In this document: positions 1 through 8,303 of the stretch, in pieces | Position numbering within the stretch: position 1 is the first letter of the stretch | Layout of the letters: every line of letters begins with the position of its first letter | NCBI RefSeq assembly: GCF_000156335.1 | Contig: NZ_DS999213.1 | Coordinates: 1,924,830-1,988,829 of the forward strand | From: Roseobacter sp. GAI101 | GTDB taxonomy: Bacteria > Pseudomonadota > Alphaproteobacteria > Rhodobacterales > Rhodobacteraceae | Length of the DNA stretch: 64,000 nucleotides | Direction of reading: 5' to 3' | Notes under the pieces: model-generated | Seen by the model: the letters and a program-made list of their open reading frames with translations, nothing else | The model's database searches: none | What the model was told of the DNA's origin: nothing | Position numbers and translations under genes: made by a program

Positions 1-1263
1 TCGCCCAAAATGCTGGCCTTGGCGAATGACGTCGTGCGATCGCTGCTTGAATTCATGGATTTCTCGGAACTGGCCGCAAAACCCCGTGCAGAACAGGAAA
101 AACTGATCCGCAGCGGGATCGAAATCGTGTCGACCGAGAAAAAGATGCACATGAACGGGCGCGAAATCCAGGAACTGGTCGAAACCGTTCTGGCCGACAT
201 GCTGGGCCTTGGCCCGCTCGAGCAGTTGCTGAACGACGAGCGCATCACCGACATCATGGTTAACGGCCCCGATCAGATCTACGTCGAACGCGGCGGCAAG
301 CTGGAACTGACGCAAGTGCGGTTTCGCGATAACGCCCATGTATTTTCGGTCGCCAGCCGCATTGCGTCAGCTGTGGGGCGTCGTATCGACGAATCTCAGC
401 CCATGGTCGACGCCCGGCTTGCCGATGGCAGCCGCGTCAACATCGCCGTGCCGCCGCTGGCCATTGACGGGCCAACCATTACAATCCGCAAATTCCCTTC
501 GGCACCGGTTATGCTGCAAAGCCTTGTCGATGGCGGCAGCCTGTCGCTCCAGATGAGCCGGTTCCTGGGGCTGGCGGCCTATCTGCGCCTGAACATTCTG
601 GTGTCGGGCGGCACCGGTTCGGGCAAGACCACCCTGATGAACGCGATGTCGGCCTTTATTCCGGAAGGCGAACGCATCGTGACGATCGAAGACGCCGCCG
701 AATTGCGCTTTCAGCAAGGCCACGTCGTACGCTTTGAAACCCGACCGCCCAATGTCGAAGGCATGGGCGAAGTCACCATGCGCACACTGGTCCGTAACGC
801 GCTGCGGATGCGCCCCGACCGTATCATCATCGGCGAAATCCGCGGCGACGAAGTGCTGGACCTGTTGCAAGCCATGAACACCGGCCACGATGGCTCAATG
901 AGCACCCTGCACGCGAATTCCCCGACCGAGGCCCTGACCCGCGTGGAAAGCATGGCCGCGCTGGCCGGTTTTGCCCCCGGCGGCGGGGTTGTGCGCCGTC
1001 AACTGGTCGATGCAGTTCATCTGATCGTTCAGGTCTCGCGGATGCGCGACGGCAAGCGGCGCGTGACCTCGATCTCGGAAATCGCAGGGCTCGCCGGCGA
1101 TGTCATCACCCTGCAAGAGTTGTTTTCCTTTCAACCGGACGAAAACAGCACCCGGGCGCAAGTGACGGGCAAACATGTCTATTCCGGCTACCGTCCCAAG
1201 TTTGCCAGCCGCGCGGCAGATTATGGCGTGGCCGATGAACTTGATGCCATTCTGGGAGGCTGA
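1..1263 (+). CDS. cpaF: Tad/Flp pilus secretion ATPase TadA/CpaF, 5' end cut by window
   Basis: This is the hexameric ATPase that powers assembly of Flp-type pili from the cytoplasmic face of the inner membrane. The reading frame is open from base 1, and CpaF proteins usually have more N-terminal sequence than the 420 codons visible, so the true start lies upstream and the ATG at 10 is probably internal. The Walker A motif GGTGSGKTT is near bases 606-630. The Asp/Glu-box region RIIIGEIRG is near 820-845, followed by the His-box segment [12 protein letters not shown], all typical of the GspE/PilT superfamily. It is followed 2 bases later by tadB, so the genes are one operon. Identity is firm; only the extent is uncertain. 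Confidence 0.93.
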   Translation, partial: SPKMLALANDVVRSLLEFMDFSELAAKPRAEQEKLIRSGIEIVSTEKKMHMNGREIQELVETVLADMLGLGPLEQLLNDERITDIMVNGPDQIYVERGGKLELTQVRFRDNAHVFSVASRIASAVGRRIDESQPMVDARLADGSRVNIAVPPLAIDGPTITIRKFPSAPVMLQSLVDGGSLSLQMSRFLGLAAYLRLNILVSGGTGSGKTTLMNAMSAFIPEGERIVTIEDAAELRFQQGHVVRFETRPPNVEGMGEVTMRTLVRNALRMRPDRIIIGEIRGDEVLDLLQAMNTGHDGSMSTLHANSPTEALTRVESMAALAGFAPGGGVVRRQLVDAVHLIVQVSRMRDGKRRVTSISEIAGLAGDVITLQELFSFQPDENSTRAQVTGKHVYSGYRPKFASRAADYGVADELDAILGG

Positions 1264-1265
1264 CC

Positions 1266-2219
1266 GTGTCCACGATAACGCTTCTCTTGCTGGCCGGTTT
1301 CGGGCTGAATGCGGGCCTGATCCTGCTGGGGTTCGTTCTGGCGGACCGGCAGCGGCACCGCCATATATCCCGCCTGCTGCGCGCTGACACCACGGAACAG
1401 CCGCCCTTGGCCCAAAGCTTGAAACCCAGGAAACGGGCTGTCGCGCAACCCACCAATCCGCTTGAGCGTGTGATCGCATTCATTGAACGACAGTTGGATC
1501 AAACCAGCCTCGGTTTTGGCGTGGGCGAGGTGCTTGTGCAGGCCGGGATCACCCTTCTGGGCCTTTATGCTGTGGCCGTTCTTGCAGTGGGAATCCATCC
1601 CTTGGCAGCACTGCCCCTGGCCGCCATGCTGACTGTCGCCCTGTTGCTTAGCATCCTGTCCATCGCCCAGTCCCGTTACAAAGCGACGTTTGCGGCGGAT
1701 CTGCCCGAAGCGCTTGATATCTTTGCGCGGGGATTGCGTGCAGGGCGTCCGGTCACGGATTCAATGGCCATCGTCGTCGACAATGCCAAAGGCCCGATCC
1801 TGCGTGAATTCACCCGTTGCCACGACGAAGTCCGCATGGGCAACACCTTGCCGGAAACCCTTGAGCGGCTGAGCGCGCGGCTGCCCCTGCCCGAGGTCAC
1901 GTTTTTTGCCGTGGCCACCGCCTTGCAGGCCGAAACCGGCGGCAATCTGATCGAAACGATGGAAAATCTTGCCACCCAGCTGCGCGAACGCCGCAAACTG
2001 CGCAAGAAGGCTCGCGCCCTGTCATCCGAAGCACGGGCAAGTGCCGTTATCCTTGCGGCCCTGCCCTTTGCCGTTGCCGTGCTGATCGCGGTGCTGAACG
2101 GTGACTATCTGGAGCCGCTTTATTCCGATCCGCGCGGCCGCTTCATGTCGGTGACCGCGGCCAGCAGCATTGGCCTTGGTATTTTCGTGATGGTGCGCAT
2201 GGGCAAGCTGAATGTCTGA
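1266..2219 (+). CDS. tadB: Tad pilus inner-membrane platform protein TadB
   Basis: TadB is one of two T2SS-F-domain proteins that form the inner-membrane platform on which the TadA ATPase acts. The 317-aa product has an N-terminal membrane segment (about residues 4-25), a pair of hydrophobic stretches around residues 95-135, the cytoplasmic helical T2SSF domain (about 145-270), and C-terminal membrane helices (about 255-315). The start is a GTG two bases after the stop of the ATPase gene. The 3' end overlaps tadC by 8 bases, which implies translational coupling. Order and length match Tad loci of other alphaproteobacteria. Confidence 0.9.
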   Translation: MSTITLLLLAGFGLNAGLILLGFVLADRQRHRHISRLLRADTTEQPPLAQSLKPRKRAVAQPTNPLERVIAFIERQLDQTSLGFGVGEVLVQAGITLLGLYAVAVLAVGIHPLAALPLAAMLTVALLLSILSIAQSRYKATFAADLPEALDIFARGLRAGRPVTDSMAIVVDNAKGPILREFTRCHDEVRMGNTLPETLERLSARLPLPEVTFFAVATALQAETGGNLIETMENLATQLRERRKLRKKARALSSEARASAVILAALPFAVAVLIAVLNGDYLEPLYSDPRGRFMSVTAASSIGLGIFVMVRMGKLNV

Positions 2220-3174
2220 CGCAAGCCTGCATATCTTCTGGATGGCCTTTGCGGGTCTGAGCACCGCAATGCTGGCCCTGACCGTCCTGCTGTATTTGGA
2301 ACGCCAGCGCAGCCTGCGCGACGCCCGCTTGCGCCGCGCCAACGGGACCAGTCAACCGCGCCCCACATTGGACAACGCCACGTCGCCGGGCATGGTCGGC
2401 AGCCTTGCGCGGCAGGTGCGGCATACCGTTGCGACCATCGGCCAACGGCTTTCGGTGGTCCTGGGCGGCGAGGCGCGCGAAACGGCGGCAGATCTGGCGT
2501 CTGCCGGTTACCGCAGCCGGGATGCCTTGCTGATCTATGCGTTTCTCAAAACGGTGGTGCCGATGGCTGCGCTGATGGCCGGGTTGGTCTGGCTCGGGCT
2601 GACCACGCCCGTCGGCATCGACATGCTGATCCCCGCCGCCATGGTCATCGGCACCGCGCTGGCCCTGTCCAAAGGCGTCGACATGTATGTGGACCTTCGA
2701 CGCAAGAACCGCCTGGGCCGCATCCGCCACAGCTTTCCCGATATGCTTGAGCTGATCGTGATCACATCCGAAGCCGGGCTGGGCCCCCAACCCGCCTTGC
2801 ACCGTGTCGCCCAGGAAATGTCCCTGAGCCATCCTGAACTGGCGCGGGAAATGCTGCAAATGGTGTCAGAAATGGCGATGACGAACGATTGCCGCGGCGC
2901 TTACGCCAAGATGAACCTACGCGTGCCGCTACCCGAAATCGGTATCTTTACGCAAACGCTGGATCAATCCGACCGCTACGGCACGCCCTTTTCGCGCGCC
3001 ATGCGTACCCTGATCATTGAACAGCGTGGCAACCGGCTGATGGCCATCGAGGAGAAAGCGGCGCGGCTGCCGGTTCTGATGACCCTGCCGTTGATCTTTT
3101 GCATCATGCCTGCGGTTTTTGTCGTCCTTGTCGGCCCTGCTGTTCTAAGCGTTCTGGACAATATCTTCTCGTGA
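2212..3174 (+). CDS. tadC: Tad pilus inner-membrane platform protein TadC
   Basis: TadC is the partner of TadB in the pilus platform. The 320-aa protein has an N-terminal membrane helix (about residues 7-27), two central helices (about 105-150), a T2SSF-type cytoplasmic domain (about 170-290; it contains the stretch FPDMLELIVITSEAGLG), and a C-terminal hydrophobic helix (about 290-315). The ATG at 2212 lies inside the end of tadB, the usual coupling for these two genes. The next gene starts 14 bases after its stop. I chose this start because it is the only ATG compatible with the overlap and gives full family length. Confidence 0.9.
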   Translation: MSDASLHIFWMAFAGLSTAMLALTVLLYLERQRSLRDARLRRANGTSQPRPTLDNATSPGMVGSLARQVRHTVATIGQRLSVVLGGEARETAADLASAGYRSRDALLIYAFLKTVVPMAALMAGLVWLGLTTPVGIDMLIPAAMVIGTALALSKGVDMYVDLRRKNRLGRIRHSFPDMLELIVITSEAGLGPQPALHRVAQEMSLSHPELAREMLQMVSEMAMTNDCRGAYAKMNLRVPLPEIGIFTQTLDQSDRYGTPFSRAMRTLIIEQRGNRLMAIEEKAARLPVLMTLPLIFCIMPAVFVVLVGPAVLSVLDNIFS

Positions 3175-3188
3175 AGGTGAGAGAGGCC

Positions 3189-3620
3189 ATGCGCCATAAA
3201 ACCCTGCGGCACCTGAATAATTTCCGCCGTGATACGTCTGGTGCGGTTGCGATCGAATTCGTGCTGATCGCGCCGCTCTTGTTCGCGTTGCTTTTCGGAA
3301 TCATGACGATCGGCTACTATGTCGGGGTAAGCCATTCGGTGTCGCAACTGGCGACCGGGGCCGCACGCGCGTCCGTTGCGGGTCTGGACATGCAAGAACG
3401 TGTTGAGCTGGCCGAAGCCTATCTGTCGCGGGCCAGCGTGAACTATCCGCTGCTAACCCAAAGTGCCGTGACACCTGACATCCGGACCGAAACCACCAAC
3501 CCCCCTGGTATCACGATCCGCGTCACCTATGCGGTCGACGGGACTGTTCTGGATCTGGCCAACAGCCTGCTGAAGCTCAATATTTCCGACATCACAGGGA
3601 AATCATACCTTGCCTACTGA
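3189..3620 (+). CDS. tadE: TadE-like pseudopilin
   Basis: TadE-family pseudopilins are minor pilin-like proteins needed for Flp pilus biogenesis. The 143-aa product begins with a basic segment, then the TadE N-terminal signature DTSGAVAIEFVLIAPLLFAL (about residues 15-34), in which a Glu sits five to six residues into the hydrophobic helix as in processed pilins. The open frame extends upstream into tadC. However, the ATG at 3189 has a purine-rich ribosome-binding site (AGGTGAGAGAGG) directly before it and gives the normal family length, so I prefer it. Its end overlaps the next gene by 11 bases. Confidence 0.85.
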   Translation: MRHKTLRHLNNFRRDTSGAVAIEFVLIAPLLFALLFGIMTIGYYVGVSHSVSQLATGAARASVAGLDMQERVELAEAYLSRASVNYPLLTQSAVTPDIRTETTNPPGITIRVTYAVDGTVLDLANSLLKLNISDITGKSYLAY

Positions 3621-5394
3621 CGCAAAAACCTTGGCGTCTTTCACCCGTGACGAGGGCGGTGCAGTGGCCGTGGTCGTGGCGTTGTTGCTCACGGTTCTTT
3701 TGGGCTTCGTCGCCCTTGGGGTTGATGTCGCGTCGCTTTACCGTGAAAGGGCAAGCCTTCAGGCCGACAGCGACATGGTCGCGATGAGCGCGATGACAGA
3801 CACGGATGCGGCGACCGACCGCGCGCTCTACGCTTTGGGACAAAACGGCCGCCATAGCGAGGCGCTGGCGACCCTCACGGTGGGGCGTTTTCTGCGCAAT
3901 CCGGAGGTGCCGCGCGGTGAACGTTTCACGCCGTTGGCACCCGGCACCCCCGGCATCAACGCGGTGGCCGTGACCCTGAAAGACGCAGCCCCCCTGCATT
4001 TCGCCAAGATTTTCACCCCGCAAAGCAAAGTTGCCCTAACCCGAAATGCCACCGCGATCCGCACCGGCGCGGCGAGTTTTTCGCTTGATAGCAACATCCT
4101 CCGGTTGGACCTGGCCGATCTGAACGCCGCCTTGTCCGACAGTTTCGGCACCTCTGTCACGCTCAGCGTACTGGATATGGACATACTGTCCCGGACATCG
4201 GTGAACATGGGTGATCTTCTGACCGAGGTGAGCAGCCTCATGGGCAGTACCGCGCGCAACCCCGCCGCCATTCTGGATGCCCGGACGGACGTCGGGACAG
4301 TCATCACGGCAATACGCAACATGCTGCCGCCCGCGGCGTCCGGCAGTCTGGACAGTATCGCGGCTGGGGCGGGGCTAAGGGAAATCCCCCTAGCAGCAGT
4401 GATCGGCGGGATCGACAGTGCCTTGGGCCTGACAGCAGTGGAATTTGCGTCGCATATCGACATCTCGGCGCTTGATGTGGTCGCTGCATTGGCCGTCTCG
4501 CATGACTATACGCATCCCGTGTCAGGCGCGGCTGATGTCGCCATTAGCGGCGTTCTTTCAACCACGACGCAACTTGCCGCGGGGGAGCCGCCTGCCCGAT
4601 CGGGTTGGGTCGCTTTGGGGGAAAAGGGCGTGCAACTTCACCGCGCGGCACTGCGGCTGAAGACGGATGTCGCGTTCACGCCAGATCTGTTGGGCGGTCT
4701 TGGTGCCGGCGTGTCCGTGACCCGCCTTGATCTGCCGGTCTATGTCGAAGGCGCAGGTGCCACAGCCACGTTGGAGGAAATCAACTGCACCTATGGCGAC
4801 GCGGACGCAACTGCAGCCAGATTTTCGACCGCGCCTACGCCGCTGAACCCTGAAAATGGCACGTCGGTTGCCGCACTGTACCTTGGCAAGCTGGATGATG
4901 CGGCTTTCAACAGCGGGCCGATCGCCCCTTCTGACTTGGACTTTGCAGATATTCTGGACCTGTCCTTGCGCATTGATTTGCCGTTGCTGCCCGATATCGT
5001 GATTGACGGCATCACCGTGCAGGCCCGGTCCCACGTCGCCTTGGGGGCGTCACAGGTGGAAACGATCAGCTTTTCGATGGACGATGTGCGCAGCAACCGA
5101 ACGACGCGCGGCTTCAGTTCAGGCGACTTGCAGACGACGGGCATCGCCAGCCTTTTGTCCCCCGACAGAACCGAGATCCGCATAAAGCCCGGCCAGGAAG
5201 GTCTGATCACGGGGGCAGCAGCAATCCTGGTGGAAACGGCCCTGGCAGCCCTGCCCAACCGCTTGCTGACCGGCCTGACTGGCCCCTTGGATGCAGCAGT
5301 CGGCAGTGCATTGGACAGCGCAGGCCTGCACCTGGGAGAAGGCGCGCTGACGCTGACCGGTCATCACTGCGAATTGGTGAGGCTGGTGCAATGA
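3610..5394 (+). CDS. TadG-like pilus assembly protein
   Basis: The N-terminus (about residues 9-60, DEGGAVAVVVALLLTVLLGF followed by DVASLYRERASLQADSD) is the TadG-like N-terminal domain: a short cytoplasmic lead, one membrane helix, then the conserved region of TadE/G proteins. The remaining 500 residues are a large exported domain without a recognisable von Willebrand metal site, so it is not a textbook TadG and may be a Roseobacter-type variant. The likely start is the TTG at 3610, overlapping the TadE-like gene, with AGGGA ten bases upstream. It is the last gene of the Tad operon visible here and is followed by a convergent terminator. Confidence 0.75.
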   Translation: MPTDAKTLASFTRDEGGAVAVVVALLLTVLLGFVALGVDVASLYRERASLQADSDMVAMSAMTDTDAATDRALYALGQNGRHSEALATLTVGRFLRNPEVPRGERFTPLAPGTPGINAVAVTLKDAAPLHFAKIFTPQSKVALTRNATAIRTGAASFSLDSNILRLDLADLNAALSDSFGTSVTLSVLDMDILSRTSVNMGDLLTEVSSLMGSTARNPAAILDARTDVGTVITAIRNMLPPAASGSLDSIAAGAGLREIPLAAVIGGIDSALGLTAVEFASHIDISALDVVAALAVSHDYTHPVSGAADVAISGVLSTTTQLAAGEPPARSGWVALGEKGVQLHRAALRLKTDVAFTPDLLGGLGAGVSVTRLDLPVYVEGAGATATLEEINCTYGDADATAARFSTAPTPLNPENGTSVAALYLGKLDDAAFNSGPIAPSDLDFADILDLSLRIDLPLLPDIVIDGITVQARSHVALGASQVETISFSMDDVRSNRTTRGFSSGDLQTTGIASLLSPDRTEIRIKPGQEGLITGAAAILVETALAALPNRLLTGLTGPLDAAVGSALDSAGLHLGEGALTLTGHHCELVRLVQ

Positions 5395-5409
5395 CGGGTA
5401 GCGGCGCAC

Positions 5410-5435
5410 AAAAACGCGCGCCGTTGGGCGCGCGT
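5410..5435 (-). terminator. Rho-independent terminator of the minus-strand LuxR-type gene
   Basis: A perfect 9-bp stem (ACGCGCGCC at 5414-5422 pairing with GGCGCGCGT at 5427-5435) with a 4-base loop. Read on the minus strand it is followed by a run of T. It lies between the convergent TadG-like and LuxR-type genes. On the plus strand there is no T-run, so termination of the Tad operon by the same stem is possible but less certain. Confidence 0.75.
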
Positions 5436-5475
5436 CATCAGAATTGAACCGGGGTTTGAAGGTCGGGGCGCAGTA

Positions 5476-6057
5476 TCAGGCGCGCAGCCGTTCCGGATCA
5501 CTGAATTTCGACCGCCCGACGAGCGGCAGGACCCGACGTGTCGGAACCAAAGCTGCACGCGTCTTCTTTTCGGTGTCGGCAATACTTGCGCTGGCGCAGA
5601 CTTCATCCGTGACAAAAGCGATTAGCTGATAGCGCGATCCCAGACCTGATTTCTGGTAAATGCTGCTTAATTGCGATTTCACAGTGGCGATGGCGCAGCC
5701 GCGCATTTCGGCGACCTCGCTGTTCGAGAACCCCTTGGCGACAAACATCGCAACATCTGCTTCGGCCTGCGACAGCCCCCAATCGGGGGCATAACGGGCG
5801 ATGACGCTTTCCTTGGCCACAGGTTCACCACCCCCTGGTGCCAGACGCATTTTACGCTGTTCGCCCTGATATTTCTGAATTTGCAATATGCACAGATAGG
5901 CAACGGCGCTGGTCAACGCGAAAAAGAAGGCAAACAGGCCCGTTACAGTTGCCCAGTCTGCGCTTGCCGGCTCGAGCACGAAAGCCACGATCAGCCCTGT
6001 CTTAAGTGCAGCCACCCCAGAAACCAATGCGATTCCAGCAAACCAATAACGACCCAT
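5476..6057 (-). CDS. Membrane-anchored LuxR-type transcriptional regulator
   Basis: A 193-aa protein with two N-terminal membrane helices (about residues 5-28 and 37-60), a short linker, and a GerE/LuxR-type helix-turn-helix (about residues 92-150; GLSQAEADVAMFVAKGFSNS, then IATVKSQLSSIYQKSGLGSR). There is no receiver or autoinducer-binding domain. The DNA-binding domain should be cytoplasmic and tethered to the inner membrane. The start ATG has AGGA seven bases upstream. It is convergent with the Tad operon and may sense a membrane or envelope signal; a role in Tad regulation is only inferred from position. Confidence 0.75.
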   Translation of the reverse strand: MGRYWFAGIALVSGVAALKTGLIVAFVLEPASADWATVTGLFAFFFALTSAVAYLCILQIQKYQGEQRKMRLAPGGGEPVAKESVIARYAPDWGLSQAEADVAMFVAKGFSNSEVAEMRGCAIATVKSQLSSIYQKSGLGSRYQLIAFVTDEVCASASIADTEKKTRAALVPTRRVLPLVGRSKFSDPERLRA

Positions 6058-6337
6058 TTTAACATCCTACTTTTCAGCTGCGTACGTATGATGCCCGTTT
6101 TTTCGGATTAATATGTCAGAAAAGAGACGTTATTGGGCCTCAATTTGGATTAGAGTCGAATTCGACATATTCTTTAAACACCTGTCTCCCGCTTAACGCG
6201 AGATGCCGTTCAGCCAAGACTTGGCGGCCCCCGGAGCGGAGGACTGCGCTGTCCGGGGCATCGCACCAAAGTTCTGACCTGATCTTTGCCTTGCCGCGCG
6301 GGACTTCCGTAGGGACAGCTGGCGACGCATTTCCGGC

Positions 6338-7798
6338 CTACTTCTTTTTGGACTGCTTTTTTCTGGCATTTTTTTCTGCTTCGGCTTTGACCCGGGCGAT
6401 CAATTTTGAATTGGTCGCGAAGGCCGAGAGTACCTTTTCCTCAACCACCTTGGGCGGTTCTGACCCGGTCAGGTTGCCAAGGACAGTATCATATACCTTG
6501 CCTGCGCTTTCCTTGTAACTTTCCTCAAAAGCCTTCCCAAAAATCGGCAATAGGTCTTTTTCTTTTGCGCCGTCACCAAGGGACTTGATAAGGTCTTTCT
6601 TTACAGACCCCGAAAGCCTTTTGAATACGGCGCTTGAAGAGCTGCCCCCGATCTTGGCGAATTTAGAAAATACGCCAGCAGTCAGAATTTCTTTGCTGAC
6701 AATACTGATGAACTTGTCAAAAGTCAGGTTTTGAGGTCTGGACTTGTATGTTTTCAGACACTCTTTCATCGTGCCTTCCAGGATATCCGAACCATTCTTT
6801 TTGAAATAGATGATAATAAACTTTGTCACCAGCTTTTCGCTGGCTTTCTCGAAAAATTCCCCCGAAAGCTTTTTCGCGACCATAGGCCCCAGCTTGGCAA
6901 GAATTTTGTCCGCCCCCTTGCCTTTGACCAACGCGCCGATTGACCCGCCAATAAAAGAATCCTTAAGGACATTCCCGGCGGCATCGCCAAAGCCCTTTGA
7001 TTGGCCGGAGATGCCTTTGCCGACCTCATGCGACAGCGTTTCCACCGCCGAGGTTCCGGCCCCGGCGACGACGCCAGCTGCAATCGCGCCGGCACCATAA
7101 CCGGCGGCAACCGGAGCCGCGATAATTCCAACGATAACAAAGCTGGAGGTCGACACAAACTCAAGTCCGGTAACGATATTTTCACCGCCATCCACAATCT
7201 TGGCGGCGTATTCCTTCATCTTTTTACGGGCTTCGTTTGCCTGTTTCTGGGCCTTGGGAAAAACGGCTGCGAATGTTCTCAGATCACCCGAACTCAATGC
7301 TTTGTCGCAGGCCTGAACACCTTTTTCGGCAGATTTTATCAGCCCTTCGGAAGGCAACTTGGCCCCTGAATATGCCTCGAGGCACCAACAGACAATGTAT
7401 TGGTCCTTTTTCAAAGCATTGTGATTGTCCCAATATATCCGCGCTTCGTTTACGGCCCCCCGAAGCCGAAACATCGGGGTTTTGAAATCACCGGCAATCC
7501 TTTTGACAAGCTGCTTGTATTCCGAATCTGTGAATAGGTATATTTTTCCACTTATGATGATCTGATATTTCGGGTTCGAAATCTTTGCACTTTTGCGTAG
7601 ATTGTCCAGCAGTGTCTTATCAAGAATCCCTGTTGGTCGCAGCCCTGATTCCAACTGATACTGCTTGATCGAATTTAAAGTCGATTTATCGAATGCGCCA
7701 TTTTCTGGCGCCCGTGATTGCAACGCAGATTGATTAAGGAGTTTCTGCGCCTCGAGTACAATAGTGCTGGAAGTATTCGGTTCTGCAAGTGCGGCCAT
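6338..7798 (-). CDS. Peptidoglycan-binding-domain protein with Gly/Ala-rich hydrophobic core, effector-like
   Basis: A 486-aa protein that I do not recognise as a named family. Residues about 12-68 resemble a PG_binding_1 domain (GAFDKSTLNSIKQYQLESGL, then RPTGILDKTLLDNL). Residues about 70-210 are charged and helical. Residues about 215-290 form a Gly/Ala-rich hydrophobic stretch (for example VIVGIIAAPVAAGYGAGAIA), like segments in toxin and secretion-substrate proteins. The C-terminal 190 residues are Lys-rich, ending in a KKQSKKK tail. There is no signal peptide, which is odd for a wall-binding protein and suggests a dedicated export route or cell-lysis delivery. The start has AAGGAG in the proper place. 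Its Lys-rich, more A/T-rich coding differs from its neighbours and suggests transfer. Function is unknown. Confidence 0.6.
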   Translation of the reverse strand: MAALAEPNTSSTIVLEAQKLLNQSALQSRAPENGAFDKSTLNSIKQYQLESGLRPTGILDKTLLDNLRKSAKISNPKYQIIISGKIYLFTDSEYKQLVKRIAGDFKTPMFRLRGAVNEARIYWDNHNALKKDQYIVCWCLEAYSGAKLPSEGLIKSAEKGVQACDKALSSGDLRTFAAVFPKAQKQANEARKKMKEYAAKIVDGGENIVTGLEFVSTSSFVIVGIIAAPVAAGYGAGAIAAGVVAGAGTSAVETLSHEVGKGISGQSKGFGDAAGNVLKDSFIGGSIGALVKGKGADKILAKLGPMVAKKLSGEFFEKASEKLVTKFIIIYFKKNGSDILEGTMKECLKTYKSRPQNLTFDKFISIVSKEILTAGVFSKFAKIGGSSSSAVFKRLSGSVKKDLIKSLGDGAKEKDLLPIFGKAFEESYKESAGKVYDTVLGNLTGSEPPKVVEEKVLSAFATNSKLIARVKAEAEKNARKKQSKKK

Positions 7799-8303
7799 AT
7801 CATGCTCCTTAATATGATATAGAAGAGGTGCAGGAGAATTAGACAGTTATCGTTTGCACTCTTACTTTTCAAAATCCGGCTATAGTGCCGGTGTTTCGTC
7901 CGAAATCTGAAAAAATAAATACCATGAAAATTACGGTCGCGCGGGGCGCGACGTCGCATCAAAGAAGCCACAATTAAAACTGTGCGTCAACTTCCAAGGC
8001 TTTCTGACGGACGTCCCCCGCAGCCCATCCTCCTTGAATAAAAGGCGCGGCAGTTGGCCGTGCCAAAAAACGCGGATATTTGGAGAAATCGTAAATTCCT
8101 TTTTTTAACAAATGTTTGCACGAAGCGCCCCCTGTCTTATTCAGGGGGCCCTAGGCGCGCGCCGACCTCTGCGACTTTGTGCACAATGCGTCGCATTTTT
8201 CGAACATCAACGGCGGCAGGCGGGTCTTACAACGCGTGCTGGCGATTGTTTTTCACGTCAGAAGATTATGAAATCCACAATCACTGTAGAGAACGCTTAA
8301 ACC
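7799..8303. other. Intergenic region upstream of the peptidoglycan-binding-protein gene
   Basis: No convincing gene is seen here. It should hold the promoter of the minus-strand gene ending at 7798 and the 3' region of the ThDP enzyme gene at 8304, although both are on the same strand. A perfect 8-bp stem (GCCCCCTG at 8127-8134, CAGGGGGC at 8142-8149) could terminate transcription of the ThDP enzyme gene, but it lacks an adjacent T-run in either direction. Confidence 0.4.
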
